NCBI GenBank assembly: GCA_934631025.1
Contig: CAKTXR010000003.1
Span: forward strand, 1 to 64,000
Length of the DNA stretch: 64,000 nt
Reading direction: 5' to 3'
Origin: an uncultured Clostridia bacterium
GTDB taxonomy: Bacteria > Bacillota > Clostridia > Christensenellales > Aristaeellaceae
Shown here: piece after piece, positions 7,724-18,383 of the stretch
Layout of the letters: every line of letters starts with the position of its first letter
Numbering within the stretch: the first letter of the stretch is position 1
Translations under genes and position numbers: made by a program
Notes under the pieces: generated by a model
The model's input: the letters and a program-made list of their open reading frames with translations, nothing else
Database searches by the model: none
Told to the model about the DNA's origin: nothing

Positions 7724-9844
7724 TCACTCATGCTCAGTGCGCTTGAGGATGTCCTCCTGCACGTCGCGGCCCAGCGCCGTATAGTACGCGCTGAAGCCCG
7801 ACACGCGCACGACCATGCTCTCATAGCCCGCGGGATGGTTCATCGCGTCGATCAGCGTCTCGCGCGAAACCGAATTGATCTGCATCTCCTGCCCGCCGCG
7901 CGCGAAATAGGCGCGAATGAGCGCGCGAAGCCGGCCGCGCTTCTCCTCGTCTCCAAACATCGAGGGGCTGAACTTCTGGTTGAGCACCGTGCCGCAGGAC
8001 ACCAGCCGGTAATCCGGCTTCGTGACCGAGAGCACCACCGCCGTTGGGCCGGCGTGATCGCGCCCGTGCATGGGCGAGGCCGCGTCGCTCATCGGCTCGC
8101 CGTTTTCGCGGCCGTCCGGCGTGGCCGCCACCTCGCGGCCGGCGGGGATGTTCGACGTGTTCGAGGCGATGCCCGTATAGATCGCGCCGCCGTCCCATGT
8201 GCGATAGCGGCTGAAGATCTCGTCGGTCTTTTCGACATACCACACGGCGTATTTGTCCACAAAGTCGTCGCCGTTGCCATATTTGGGCGCGTCCAGCATC
8301 AGCCGCCGCTCCGCGCCATATCCTTCGAAATTCGCCGCCAGAATATCGCGCAGCTCTTCCAGCGTCATGCGACGATCGACATAGACCAGCTTTTCGATCG
8401 CCGCCAGGCTGTCCGCCACCGTGCCGATGCCCATGCAGGCCGCGCCGTGAACGGACGGATAGACCGCGCCGCCGTCGTTGATGTCCCGTCCCCGGCCGAT
8501 GCAGTCGCGGCAGAAGCAGCTCAGGAAGGGCGATATGTACTTCTTGCGGTCGTAGCGCTCGTTTTCATTGCGGAAGCGCATCATGTATTCCGCCGCGCCG
8601 AACCGCATCTGCGTCTCGAACGCGCGCATGAAATCGTTCATCGTCTTAAAGGACGCAATATCGCCGGTGTCCGGCCCCATCTTCACGCCGGTCTGCATGC
8701 ACGCGCCGCGGTTGAGCGCCAGCTCGATGTACTTGGGCACGTTGTAGCGCCCGTCCGACCACGGCGGCTGCATCCCCTGAATGAAGTTTTCAATGCAGCC
8801 CACCATGCAGTAATTGCGCGCGTCCTCAATGGCGTAGCCGTGCCGCGCGAGCGCCGGAATATTCACCTCGTCGTTCATGAGCGCGGGATAGCCCAGCCCC
8901 GTGCCGATGACCTGCAAGCACTCGTCGAGGAAATCCTCCGGTATGCCCGAATGGATGCGCGCCGACAGATTCGGCCCGGGGATATTGCACGCGCCCACGG
9001 CGTGGAGGATCACATAGGACAAATCGTTCAGCGCGTTCTCGCCCGTCTTCGTCACGCCGCCTATGGCGATGTTCACCACGTCGTCCGCGCCCATGAGCCG
9101 CCGCTCGCCGATCTTGTACAGCGTGCAGGCAACCAGCTCGCAGGCCTCGTCCTGCGTGAGCCGCCCCGCGTCCGCATCGCGCTTATAATAGGGATAGAGG
9201 AACTGATCCATGCGGCCGATCGCCATGGCGTAGCGTCCCTCGCACAGAAACGCCGTGTGAACCAGCCACATCAGCTGAAGCACTTCCCGGAACGTCTCCG
9301 GCGCGGCATGCGCCACCCTTTCGCACACGGCGGCGGCCTCATCAAGCCCCTTCCTTCTCGCTTCGGCGGCAAAGCCCTCTATGAAGCGCGAGAACGCCCG
9401 CATGGCAATGCCGGCAGATTCGAGGAAAATCTGCGCGTCATGATCGTCCTCATGCGCCTTCAGGGAGCGCGCAATGCGCTCGAGCGTGCCGTCCACGCCC
9501 TCGCGCAGGAACGTCTCGTAATCGGGCGCATAGTGATCGCAGTTGGTGATGAACGTCCTCTCGCCATAGCTGGACGCGATGGAGCGCGCCCACTTGTACT
9601 CGGCCTCGTCGTACTCGCCCGCAAACGCGACCAGATCGGCCATCGAGCCGAGAATCAGGTCGCTTTCATAGACGCGCTTGGGGCAGTCCTCAAAGAGCGA
9701 CTCGATCGCATAGGCGCGCGCGATGGCGTTTTCATCGTCCATGTGCGCCGCATAGCCGCGCGCCATATAGACGTCGCGCATCAGCCGTCCGCTGGTATCG
9801 GGGCGGGCGTCCATTTCCCGCCGGAGCGCTTCCAGATGCTTCAT
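7724..9844 (-). CDS. Glycyl radical enzyme (dehydratase/lyase type)
   Basis: 706-residue glycyl radical enzyme. The glycyl loop reads Val-Arg-Val-Ser-Gly-Phe-Ser with the radical Gly683, and the thiyl Cys350 lies in Gly-Cys-Ile-Glu, so Glu352 is placed as in dehydratase-type members; pyruvate formate-lyase has two adjacent Cys instead. Family members convert diols, choline, hydroxyproline or sulfonates anaerobically; the substrate here cannot be assigned. It is somewhat shorter than the usual 780-850 residues. ATG 9844 overlaps the AraC gene stop (ATGA). No radical-SAM activase gene is adjacent, which is unusual; HemW at 18.4 kb is not one. The enzyme would need an activase from elsewhere. 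Confidence 0.9.
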   Translation of the reverse strand: MKHLEALRREMDARPDTSGRLMRDVYMARGYAAHMDDENAIARAYAIESLFEDCPKRVYESDLILGSMADLVAFAGEYDEAEYKWARSIASSYGERTFITNCDHYAPDYETFLREGVDGTLERIARSLKAHEDDHDAQIFLESAGIAMRAFSRFIEGFAAEARRKGLDEAAAVCERVAHAAPETFREVLQLMWLVHTAFLCEGRYAMAIGRMDQFLYPYYKRDADAGRLTQDEACELVACTLYKIGERRLMGADDVVNIAIGGVTKTGENALNDLSYVILHAVGACNIPGPNLSARIHSGIPEDFLDECLQVIGTGLGYPALMNDEVNIPALARHGYAIEDARNYCMVGCIENFIQGMQPPWSDGRYNVPKYIELALNRGACMQTGVKMGPDTGDIASFKTMNDFMRAFETQMRFGAAEYMMRFRNENERYDRKKYISPFLSCFCRDCIGRGRDINDGGAVYPSVHGAACMGIGTVADSLAAIEKLVYVDRRMTLEELRDILAANFEGYGAERRLMLDAPKYGNGDDFVDKYAVWYVEKTDEIFSRYRTWDGGAIYTGIASNTSNIPAGREVAATPDGRENGEPMSDAASPMHGRDHAGPTAVVLSVTKPDYRLVSCGTVLNQKFSPSMFGDEEKRGRLRALIRAYFARGGQEMQINSVSRETLIDAMNHPAGYESMVVRVSGFSAYYTALGRDVQEDILKRTEHE

Positions 9845-10731
9845 GACTTTTCCTCCTCAAAATGGGCGTGCGCGGCGCGGTACTGGCGCGCGTTCATGCC
9901 CGTATAGCGCTTGAATTGCCTTGACAGATAGTGTTCGTCCTCCAGACCGACCGCGCGCCCCGCTTCCTTGAGCGTCAGCCCGCTCGTGTCCATCAGCAGC
10001 CGCACGCGCCGGATGCGCGTCTCGGCGATGACCTCCGTGACGCTCTGCCCGACGTTTTTCGCGAACAGATTGGCCAGATAACCCTCGCTCACGCCCAGCT
10101 GCGCGGCGATGGCGCGCGTCGAAAGCGGCTCGGCAAGATGCTCGGCGATATACGCCCGGGCGCGGCGCACATACTTTTCGCCCGAGGGCGGCAGGCTGTC
10201 CGGCCGGCTCAGCCGCGCCATGTGTACCGCCGCGTCGCTCAGCTCCGACAACAGCGCCAGTATGAGCGAGGCGCACTTCACGCGCCACGCCCCCTCGCCC
10301 GCCGAAAACACGCGGATGATCTCCCGAATGGTCTGCGAACCGCCCGCCGCCAGCTGCTCGTCGCAGATTTCCGGCACGATGAACGTCAGCGCGCCGTTTT
10401 CCTCGCGCCGCGTCTCGAACGCCGCCGCTTCCGCTTCGCCGATGGGAATCGCGTCGATGCGCGCCGAAAAGCTGACTGTCCAGTGGCTGTGTACCGGCGC
10501 GTCGCTGCTCATGCGGCAGGGCCGGTCGTACATGAACGCGCACAGATGCCCCTGCGGAACGAGCTGCTCCGCCCGTCCCTCGCAGACGCGCCGGGCCGCA
10601 CCCTGAACGATATAGCCGATCTGCATCATATCGCGCCCCGAGGGGATCGTCAGCCGGTAATCCCGCGTGGTGTAAATATGCGCAAATTGCACCTCGGGCA
10701 GAGAATGCAGCGTCGCGCGCCAATAGTTCAA
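9841..10731 (-). CDS. AraC-family transcriptional regulator
   Basis: 296-residue regulator with an N-terminal cupin-like ligand domain and a C-terminal double helix-turn-helix of the AraC type (about 190-290). The first HTH runs through Ala-Ile-Ala-Ala-Gln-Leu-Gly-Val-Ser-Glu-Gly-Tyr-Leu, and the second ends in the typical Ser-Arg-Gln-Phe-Lys-Arg-Tyr-Thr-Gly block. Its stop overlaps the start of the glycyl radical enzyme, so both are co-transcribed and it probably senses that enzyme's substrate. An imperfect palindrome lies over its promoter. Confidence 0.92.
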   Translation of the reverse strand: MNYWRATLHSLPEVQFAHIYTTRDYRLTIPSGRDMMQIGYIVQGAARRVCEGRAEQLVPQGHLCAFMYDRPCRMSSDAPVHSHWTVSFSARIDAIPIGEAEAAAFETRREENGALTFIVPEICDEQLAAGGSQTIREIIRVFSAGEGAWRVKCASLILALLSELSDAAVHMARLSRPDSLPPSGEKYVRRARAYIAEHLAEPLSTRAIAAQLGVSEGYLANLFAKNVGQSVTEVIAETRIRRVRLLMDTSGLTLKEAGRAVGLEDEHYLSRQFKRYTGMNARQYRAAHAHFEEEKS

Positions 10732-10836
10732 CGGCCATCCCTCCCCGCGCGCTTTCCCGCCTGAAACGACAGCAGAACACGAAAAACGTTTTCTGCGTCT
10801 GCGGTATTTCCCTTTTGAAATATGCTCTACGCTCCT

Positions 10837-10866
10837 ATTTTACAATAAGAGCCGCCCATTTGTCCA
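10837..10866 (-). promoter_or_regulatory. Putative promoter of the AraC-glycyl radical enzyme operon
   Basis: Minus-strand TGGACA (10866-10861), 18-nt spacer, TAAAAT (10842-10837). The -35 box lies in the loop side of the palindrome at 10849-10876, so an operator role is plausible. Confidence 0.45.
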
Positions 10867-10876
10867 TGGACGGCTC
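10849..10876. other. Imperfect palindrome/hairpin between AraC and FliB-like genes
   Basis: GAGCCG (10849-10854) pairs with CGGCTC (10871-10876) and CCA with TGG inside. No good T-run follows on either strand, so it may be a weak terminator for the FliB-like gene or an operator over the AraC promoter. Confidence 0.4.
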
Positions 10877-10989
10877 AAAATAATATGCACAATTCCCACA
10901 TGAAACTGAAGCGCATTTCAAAATTACGCGAAATCAGCGCCCGCGCCGTTTCCAGCCCGAAAGCGTCCGATCGGAATGCCCGACGCGGT

Positions 10990-12066
10990 TCACAGGCACA
11001 TTTTCAGCAGCCAGCGCTTCCCGCCGCGATTCACGTCGCCCAGCATTTTCCAGACCGCGTCCAGATTCTCCTGCGAATGCTCGATTTCCCGCGAATACAG
11101 CCGCATAAGCTCCGTGCGCCGCGCCCTGTCCGCGCCCGCTTCCGCGCGATGCAGTCGCCGGATCAGCGCGACGCTCAGCACCGCCAGCTTGACCGAGCGA
11201 TAGGCCGCGCCGTCGAACACGCTCTCCAGAAAATAGCGATAGAGATAGTAGACCAGCAGATTTTCGTATTCGCCGTCCGGCCCGGCTTCTCCCTTCGCCG
11301 CATACGCGCCCGCCAGCACGCCGCCCCACTGATCGGTCAGCCGCTCGAGCGCCGCCAGATCGTCAAGCCAGTCCCGCCAGATCAACTCCGCTCCGCGACC
11401 GCCCGCGGTCATTTTGCGCGCTTCCTCCAGCCTTTCGCGGCGAACGTCCGCGTCGCGATAAGCCGCGCAGAGGCTCTTCACATCCTCGCCCGCGTCCAGC
11501 CGCTTCTGCGCCGCCGCCGAAAGCAGAAGGCACAGCGCCATGCGCTCGCCGATGCTGTAATCGCGGTTCTGCGCCAGCGCGATCAGCTCATGCCGCAGGG
11601 CACGCAGCGCCAGATAGAGCGCCGCGTCGATGTCGTTGGGCGCAACCTCGAGCGACGCGTCCTCATGCGTCTCAAATTCGATGCGTTCCGCGCCCACGAT
11701 GAGCCGCGCCGCTTCCGGACAGGAGAGCGACAGTCCACGCTCGCACACAGTGCCGTAATCGTGCTCAAAGCGCGGAAATCGACGGCAGGTGCGGCACAGC
11801 GCGCCCTCACCCAGCGCCGACTGAATATCGCACAGGTTCTCGCCGTTCAAAAATGGACAGCGCCCGTCGCTTAAATGAAAGTTGTATTCGCCGTCGGTCG
11901 TCTCGAGCGCGCCGCGCAACCGCTCGCCCAGCGCCCCGTCCACGCCGCGATAGCGCCGCGCGCTCTCCTCGTCGACCACGACCTCCCAGCCCACGCAGCA
12001 GGTGTCCGGACACGCGCCAGCCAGGCAGTGAAACAGCGCGTAATGCGCCGGTGCAGTTACCTTCAT
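10990..12066 (-). CDS. FliB-family (flagellin lysine-N-methylase-like) Cys-rich protein
   Basis: 358-residue protein with the FliB/YkgJ-type N-terminal cluster Cys14, Cys19, Cys23, Cys24 followed by Gly-Trp, then further Cys pairs within Cys-Pro-Phe-Leu and Cys-Arg-Thr-Cys-Arg-Arg-Phe-Pro before residue 100, likely metal or Fe-S ligands. The rest is alpha-helical. FliB methylates flagellin lysines in Salmonella, but no flagellar gene is present here and many Clostridia carry stand-alone relatives, so the target is unknown. ATG 12066 has GGAGAGGAACG upstream and lies 21 nt after the FAD oxidoreductase stop, so they share a transcript. Confidence 0.78.
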   Translation of the reverse strand: MKVTAPAHYALFHCLAGACPDTCCVGWEVVVDEESARRYRGVDGALGERLRGALETTDGEYNFHLSDGRCPFLNGENLCDIQSALGEGALCRTCRRFPRFEHDYGTVCERGLSLSCPEAARLIVGAERIEFETHEDASLEVAPNDIDAALYLALRALRHELIALAQNRDYSIGERMALCLLLSAAAQKRLDAGEDVKSLCAAYRDADVRRERLEEARKMTAGGRGAELIWRDWLDDLAALERLTDQWGGVLAGAYAAKGEAGPDGEYENLLVYYLYRYFLESVFDGAAYRSVKLAVLSVALIRRLHRAEAGADRARRTELMRLYSREIEHSQENLDAVWKMLGDVNRGGKRWLLKMCL

Positions 12067-12087
12067 CGTAAAAACGTTCCTCTCCGC

Positions 12088-14742
12088 TCACACGCACAGC
12101 TCGGGATAGCGTGCGTTCCAGATTCCGCGCGCCGTGCCGGTCAGATCTTCGCGCAGCTGGCTGTCGCCCATCATCGTCGACGTCAGCTCAAAGGCGGGAT
12201 CGGCCAGCGCCGCGCGCATGCGGGGCAGCAGCCCGGCTTCAATATCCGGGCAGCGCTCCATCAGCTCCATGAGCGCCGCAAACGCATGGCTCCTGAACTG
12301 GAAGCGCACGTCCTCGCGGTTATCGAAGATATACGGATGGCGAATGGGCATATCGTCCGTGCTCTCGGGATGCTCGAAGCACTCTATCAGCCGGTCTGCC
12401 GCGCCGCGCAGCCCCAGACGGCCGCAGGCCAGCATCACGGCCATGACGCGCGGCGGCACATACATCTTGCTGGTCGAGGGGATATAGCCGCTGCGGTCGT
12501 CCAGCGCGCGGAGCAGCACGTCCGCGCCGTCGTCAAAGCCGTTCAGCGAAAGCGCCAGCGCCGCGTTGACCGCCAGCCGTTCGTCGCCCGCCTTCAGCCA
12601 GCCCGCCAGCGTCTCGCGGAACGCCGCGCCCTTCTGCCGCGCCGACCAGAGCGCATAGCCGCACTCTTCGCTCTCAAGCCCCGCGCGGATCGCGCCTTCA
12701 TCGGTCAGCCACGGCGTTCCTTTCGCGCTGAAACCTTCGGCGATGGGCTGCCGCTCGAGCGCCGGCCTGTCGTCCGCCTTCAGCGCGCCATGGCGCAGCA
12801 TACCTGTGCGCAGCGCTTCATACGGCATCATGCGCGCGCTCTTTCCGCTCTTCACGCTGTACTCGGCCAGCAGCACAGCCGCCTCGGCGCAGCGCGCCAT
12901 ATCGTCCATCATGCGCAGGCCGTAGGACAGGCTGTGATCGCACGAGACGTGCCGCCCCGCCGCGAGCAGGCCGTTCCAGCCCCTGGGAATCAGTATGCCC
13001 GCCGACAGCGGGATCTTCAGATTCCAGCCCCACATGCCCGCGATCGAGAACCAGTCGCGCAGAATCGGCTCTTCAAAGGCGAAATCCTTGCTGTGGCCGT
13101 CGATGTTCGAGTACATATAGAACATGGGATGATCGGTATAAACGCCGCTTATCGCATCGCTCAGGCGCGCCGTCTCCTCGCCGACGATGCGCTCGCCCTC
13201 GCGCAGGCCGGTCAGCATCGCCGCGCCCATGTATACGCGCCCGCCCTTTTCCGGCCTGTAGCAGTCGAGCCGGTGAAATCGGTCGGACGCGGCGTTCACG
13301 ATCGCCCGCCCGAACGCACGCGCGTCGTACTGATTCACAACGCCGCAGTCGGTATACGAAAAGCCGAACACGCCCGACGCAGGCTCATAGAGATTGACCA
13401 CGCTCGAAAAGGGCATGAACAGGCCGTCCGCATCGCGCCCCTTCTGCATTTCGCAGCCCGCCGCGCGGCAGAGCACGCCGTCCGCCGTCGCGTCGATGAT
13501 CTGCTTTGCATAAATGACGTGCAGGCCGTCCGCCGCCCAGTAGCGCGCCCCCACCGCCGTCCTTTCACCGTCGGTCAGCACCTCCGTGACCATCGCGTTA
13601 TAGACGCGCCTTACGCCGCCCTCGTCAAGCGCCCGCTCCAGCGCGTACATCTTGGCCAGCGAACCGCCGCCGTCCGTGGGGTGCGCCGCCAGTACGTCCC
13701 GACACGCCGCCTGATAGCGGTCGATCTCGCGATAAAAGCCGCTCTTGCGCACGCCCTGATAATAATTGAACACCGAGCCGGCCGTCGCCGCGCCGCCCGG
13801 AACAGACAAGTTCTCAACGCCCATTACGCTCAGTCCGCGCGCCGCCGCGTAAACCGCCGCCACAGCGCCCGCCGTACCCAGACCCGCGACCAGCACGTCC
13901 ACGTCCGCGTCTCGGATTTCCTCCGGTGCAGCAGGCCGCGCCGATTCAGCGCCCCAGACTGCCGACCGCGCAAAGGACGCGCCCGCCGCATAGGCCGCAA
14001 GCGGCTCGCCATAGGCCTGAGACGGAACCCACGCCGCGTCCGCCGCGAAAAAGCGTGCCTGCTCGCTCGATCGAACCGACGGATAGGCCGCGATATGCAC
14101 AATTTTCGCACGATCGTCCTCCGCCGCGCGCCACAGATCGATCAGCCGCCGCGACGCGCCCGCCGTGCTCTCATGGGGAAGCATCGCGAAATCGCCGTAA
14201 GCCGCCTCGCCATAGCAGCCGGAGCGCGGAGCAAGACCAGCGACGGGCGTTTCGCTCTGCACCGCATAGGAAAGCGTCGCGATACACTCGGGCGCAGCCT
14301 GCCCCCAGAACAGGCGCGTCGCAAAATCCGCCGTCGTATCGACGATCCTGCGCGCGCGGATATGATACGCCCCGCCCAGCGAAAAGGCCGTCACGTCGAA
14401 CGCGTCGCCCTCATCGCGGGCAATTCCCGTGACGCGGCTGAAGAAAAACGGATCCGCGCCGCACTGCGCCAGTCGGCCGGCCAGCACCGCCCCCAGCGCG
14501 GGCAGGTGAAGCACGCCGCGTTCATTGACCGCGCCGCGCGCCGTCAGCTCGTCCAGCAGACCGCGCACCCCGTCCGGACAATCCGACAGATCGACAGGAT
14601 CAGCCTTCCAGCTTTCGGCATAGTCATAGCCGACAAGGCCGGCGCTCTCCAGCACGGCGCAGCGCCGCCCCGCCCGTTCCGCTTCCTCCGTCCATGCGCA
14701 GGCCAGCGTCGTCGCACCGATGAACAGATAATCATAAATCAT
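12088..14742 (-). CDS. FAD-dependent oxidoreductase with extra degenerate N-terminal module
   Basis: 884 residues. The central part is a standard FAD_oxidored protein: dinucleotide motif Gly-Leu-Gly-Thr-Ala-Gly (287-292) with Val-Pro-Gly-Gly-Ala-Ala-Thr after it and an Ile-Ile-Asp-Ala-Thr-Ala-Asp strand. The first about 275 residues look like a second, worn oxidoreductase module: a Rossmann start with Gly-Ala-Thr-Thr-Leu-Ala instead of GxGxxG, and Ile-Val-Asp-Thr-Thr-Ala-Asp at 133-139 mirroring the later motif. The C-terminal 200 residues are helical, HEAT-like. ATG 14742 follows GGGGAGGAAAAAGC. Substrate unknown; relatives sit in carbohydrate loci. Confidence 0.82.
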   Translation of the reverse strand: MIYDYLFIGATTLACAWTEEAERAGRRCAVLESAGLVGYDYAESWKADPVDLSDCPDGVRGLLDELTARGAVNERGVLHLPALGAVLAGRLAQCGADPFFFSRVTGIARDEGDAFDVTAFSLGGAYHIRARRIVDTTADFATRLFWGQAAPECIATLSYAVQSETPVAGLAPRSGCYGEAAYGDFAMLPHESTAGASRRLIDLWRAAEDDRAKIVHIAAYPSVRSSEQARFFAADAAWVPSQAYGEPLAAYAAGASFARSAVWGAESARPAAPEEIRDADVDVLVAGLGTAGAVAAVYAAARGLSVMGVENLSVPGGAATAGSVFNYYQGVRKSGFYREIDRYQAACRDVLAAHPTDGGGSLAKMYALERALDEGGVRRVYNAMVTEVLTDGERTAVGARYWAADGLHVIYAKQIIDATADGVLCRAAGCEMQKGRDADGLFMPFSSVVNLYEPASGVFGFSYTDCGVVNQYDARAFGRAIVNAASDRFHRLDCYRPEKGGRVYMGAAMLTGLREGERIVGEETARLSDAISGVYTDHPMFYMYSNIDGHSKDFAFEEPILRDWFSIAGMWGWNLKIPLSAGILIPRGWNGLLAAGRHVSCDHSLSYGLRMMDDMARCAEAAVLLAEYSVKSGKSARMMPYEALRTGMLRHGALKADDRPALERQPIAEGFSAKGTPWLTDEGAIRAGLESEECGYALWSARQKGAAFRETLAGWLKAGDERLAVNAALALSLNGFDDGADVLLRALDDRSGYIPSTSKMYVPPRVMAVMLACGRLGLRGAADRLIECFEHPESTDDMPIRHPYIFDNREDVRFQFRSHAFAALMELMERCPDIEAGLLPRMRAALADPAFELTSTMMGDSQLREDLTGTARGIWNARYPELCV

Positions 14743-14812
14743 GCTTTTTCCTCCCCGCCATGCGCGGCGCTTGGCCTTTAAGGCGCGCGCCCAATCACCG
14801 AATTGCAGCTTC

Positions 14813-14841
14813 ATTATACACGATGGAAGAGGGGCGCGCAA
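14813..14841 (-). promoter_or_regulatory. Promoter for FAD oxidoreductase-FliB-like operon
   Basis: Minus-strand TTGCGC (14841-14836), 17-nt spacer, perfect TATAAT (14818-14813), 70 nt upstream of ATG 14742. Confidence 0.6.
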
Positions 14842-14929
14842 GAGTCCGCCGCCCGCAAAGCCGCATACGGGACAAATAGAATCGAGGGCCGGACAGACCG
14901 CCAGTCCCCGCAAGTATTGCGCTTCCCTT

Positions 14930-15535
14930 TTAATATCCCAGTTCCTCGTCGACCAGCACGACGTGAAACGCCCGTTTGCCCGGCGCGCGCTCGAGCTTCT
15001 GCATGACGCTGCACATGCGCTGCGGCGATGAACAGCCGCCCTCGCCCACGCAGCGGTTGAGCTTCGCGCAGGGCGTGTTCAGCCCCAGACGGCGCGCGTT
15101 TTGCCCACAGGCCTGCGTCTTGATGCGCTCGATCGCCGCTTTTTCGCCGCCTGCGACCCGCTTGTTCGCGCCCGCGATCACGAACACCTCGCCCGGGCCG
15201 AATGAGAGCGCGCTCACGCGGTTGCCCGTGCCGTCGATATTGTAGAGCACGCCGTCCTCGTCAATGGCGTTGGCCGAGGAAAGATAAACGTCCGCCTGCT
15301 GCGCGCGTCTGAGCGCTTCCGGCTTGTTTTCCGCCGTCCAGTGCCAGTAAACGGGACAGCCCTTTTCCGTCAGGCGCTCGTCCAGCCGCAGCGTCTTGAC
15401 CGTCATCGAGCCGCCGATCCCCACGCTTGCGCCCGCGGGAATCGACTCAAGAACGAACCGCGCCGCCTCCTCGCCCGTCGCAAAGCGATGCGCGATAAAG
15501 CCGCGCCCTGTCAGCTTCTCCTCCAGTGTGCTCAT
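14930..15535 (-). CDS. LUD-domain (LutC/DUF162-like) protein
   Basis: 201-residue LUD-domain protein. It shows Gly-Ile-Gly-Gly-Ser-Met-Thr, the Ser-Ala-Asn-Ala-Ile-Asp-Glu-Asp-Gly core, then Asn-Ile-Asp-Gly-Thr-Gly-Asn-Arg-Val typical of the family. LutC acts in lactate utilisation with LutA and LutB; those partners are absent here, and stand-alone LUD proteins of this length are common in Clostridia. Cysteines near the C-terminus (Cys-Val-Gly-Glu-Gly-Gly-Cys) could bind a metal. The start at 15535 has GGGGAG upstream. The upstream in-frame ATG at 15565 lies in the -10 box and is rejected. Confidence 0.85.
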   Translation of the reverse strand: MSTLEEKLTGRGFIAHRFATGEEAARFVLESIPAGASVGIGGSMTVKTLRLDERLTEKGCPVYWHWTAENKPEALRRAQQADVYLSSANAIDEDGVLYNIDGTGNRVSALSFGPGEVFVIAGANKRVAGGEKAAIERIKTQACGQNARRLGLNTPCAKLNRCVGEGGCSSPQRMCSVMQKLERAPGKRAFHVVLVDEELGY

Positions 15536-15563
15536 GCCTTTACTCCCCTTCTCTTTTTTCGTC

Positions 15564-15592
15564 ATTATAGCACGCCGCCCAACAAATAACAA
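15564..15592 (-). promoter_or_regulatory. Promoter for LUD-domain gene
   Basis: Minus-strand TTGTTA (15592-15587), 17-nt spacer, perfect TATAAT (15569-15564), 28 nt before the start codon; divergent from the lepA promoter. Confidence 0.6.
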
Positions 15593-15600
15593 TACGGCGA

Positions 15601-15629
15601 TTGACGCGCGGCGCGGCATGGCGTAAAAT
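15601..15629 (+). promoter_or_regulatory. lepA promoter
   Basis: TTGACG (15601-15606), 17-nt spacer, TAAAAT (15624-15629), about 60 nt upstream of the lepA start codon. Confidence 0.65.
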
Positions 15630-15690
15630 AATAAAGAATTATTATGCCTATTGCGCGTCAAACTGCTTATATAGAGGAGATCACACGTCC

Positions 15691-17499
<1,809 letters not shown>

Positions 17500-17607
17500 C
17501 ATACACCGGACAGGCGCGCGGAAGAAACGCTTTTTCCGCGCGTCCTCCTGTATCCCGCCCTTTCGGACAGGATGATTTCTACTTAATTATAAGCGAGGTT
17601 CTGCTTC

Positions 17608-18372
17608 ATGACCAATCGCGAGATTTTCGATATTGCGCTCAATCAGTCGGCCGTCGAGCTGCACTGCGCGCCGTCCGATCTGCTCTCGGGCAAAAACAAA
17701 ATCGTCTATTCGCGCCGCGACGACCGCGCCCGCGCCTATCTGACGCTGCCCTTCGACTGCAATCTGGTCACCTACGGCCACGGCGTCGTCGCGTCGACCC
17801 GCCCGCAGTACGCCGACGCGGTTGAGGAATACATCAGCCGCTACCGCTCCGAGCAGTGCTTTGAAACGCCGCAGATTCTGGTGCTCAACGAAGCGCTGCG
17901 CCCGCACGGGCTGTGCGTCTGCTTTATGGCCGAGTATTTTCTGCCCGATGTGGACGCGCTGCGCACCTTGGACTGCCCCTACGAGATCCGCGCGCTCCAG
18001 CCGGACGATTTCGCCGCGCTCTATACTGAAAAGTGGAGCAACGCGCTGTGCGAAAAGCGGCGCAAACTCGACCGGCTGTGTCTGGGCGCGTATGATAAAG
18101 GCGAGCTGATCGGCCTGGCCGGCGCGTCCGAGGACTGCCCCGCCATGTGGCAGATCGGCGTGGATGTGGACGGCGGCCATCGCGGACAGGGGGTGGCCTC
18201 GGCGCTCACGTCGCGTCTGGCGCTTTACGCCCTCGAGCGCGGCAAGGTTCCCTTCTACTGCGCGGCGTGGTCGAACGTCGCGTCCGTGCGCAACGCCATA
18301 AAATGCGGCTTCCGCCCCGCATGGGTGGAGCTGACCGCCAAGACGCAGGATTTCGTCGCGCCCATGCTGTGA
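17608..18372 (+). CDS. GNAT-family acetyltransferase
   Basis: 254-residue protein whose C-terminal half (about 125-254) is a GNAT domain: acetyl-CoA loop Gly-Gly-His-Arg-Gly-Gln-Gly-Val-Ala-Ser (193-202), and Asn-Ala-Ile-Lys-Cys-Gly-Phe near the end. The N-terminal half is a separate unassigned domain with several Cys, as in GNAT proteins with a substrate-binding extension. Start ATG 17608 with GCGAGG. It lies between lepA and hemW (11-nt gap to hemW). Substrate unknown. Confidence 0.82.
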   Translation: MTNREIFDIALNQSAVELHCAPSDLLSGKNKIVYSRRDDRARAYLTLPFDCNLVTYGHGVVASTRPQYADAVEEYISRYRSEQCFETPQILVLNEALRPHGLCVCFMAEYFLPDVDALRTLDCPYEIRALQPDDFAALYTEKWSNALCEKRRKLDRLCLGAYDKGELIGLAGASEDCPAMWQIGVDVDGGHRGQGVASALTSRLALYALERGKVPFYCAAWSNVASVRNAIKCGFRPAWVELTAKTQDFVAPML

Positions 18373-18383
18373 CGGAGGGGTCT

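Noticed and set aside
7601..9907. A 768-codon open frame antisense to the glycyl radical enzyme
   Set aside because: The minus-strand gene has the full catalytic motifs; the plus frame is low-complexity His/Arg/Ala.
7724..10731. Microcompartment-type diol or choline utilisation locus
   Set aside because: No shell proteins, aldehyde dehydrogenase, activase or cobalamin genes next to the glycyl radical enzyme.
11875..14781. A 968-codon open frame antisense to the FAD oxidoreductase
   Set aside because: No motif, Arg/Ala-rich, and the opposite strand holds a recognisable enzyme with a good start.
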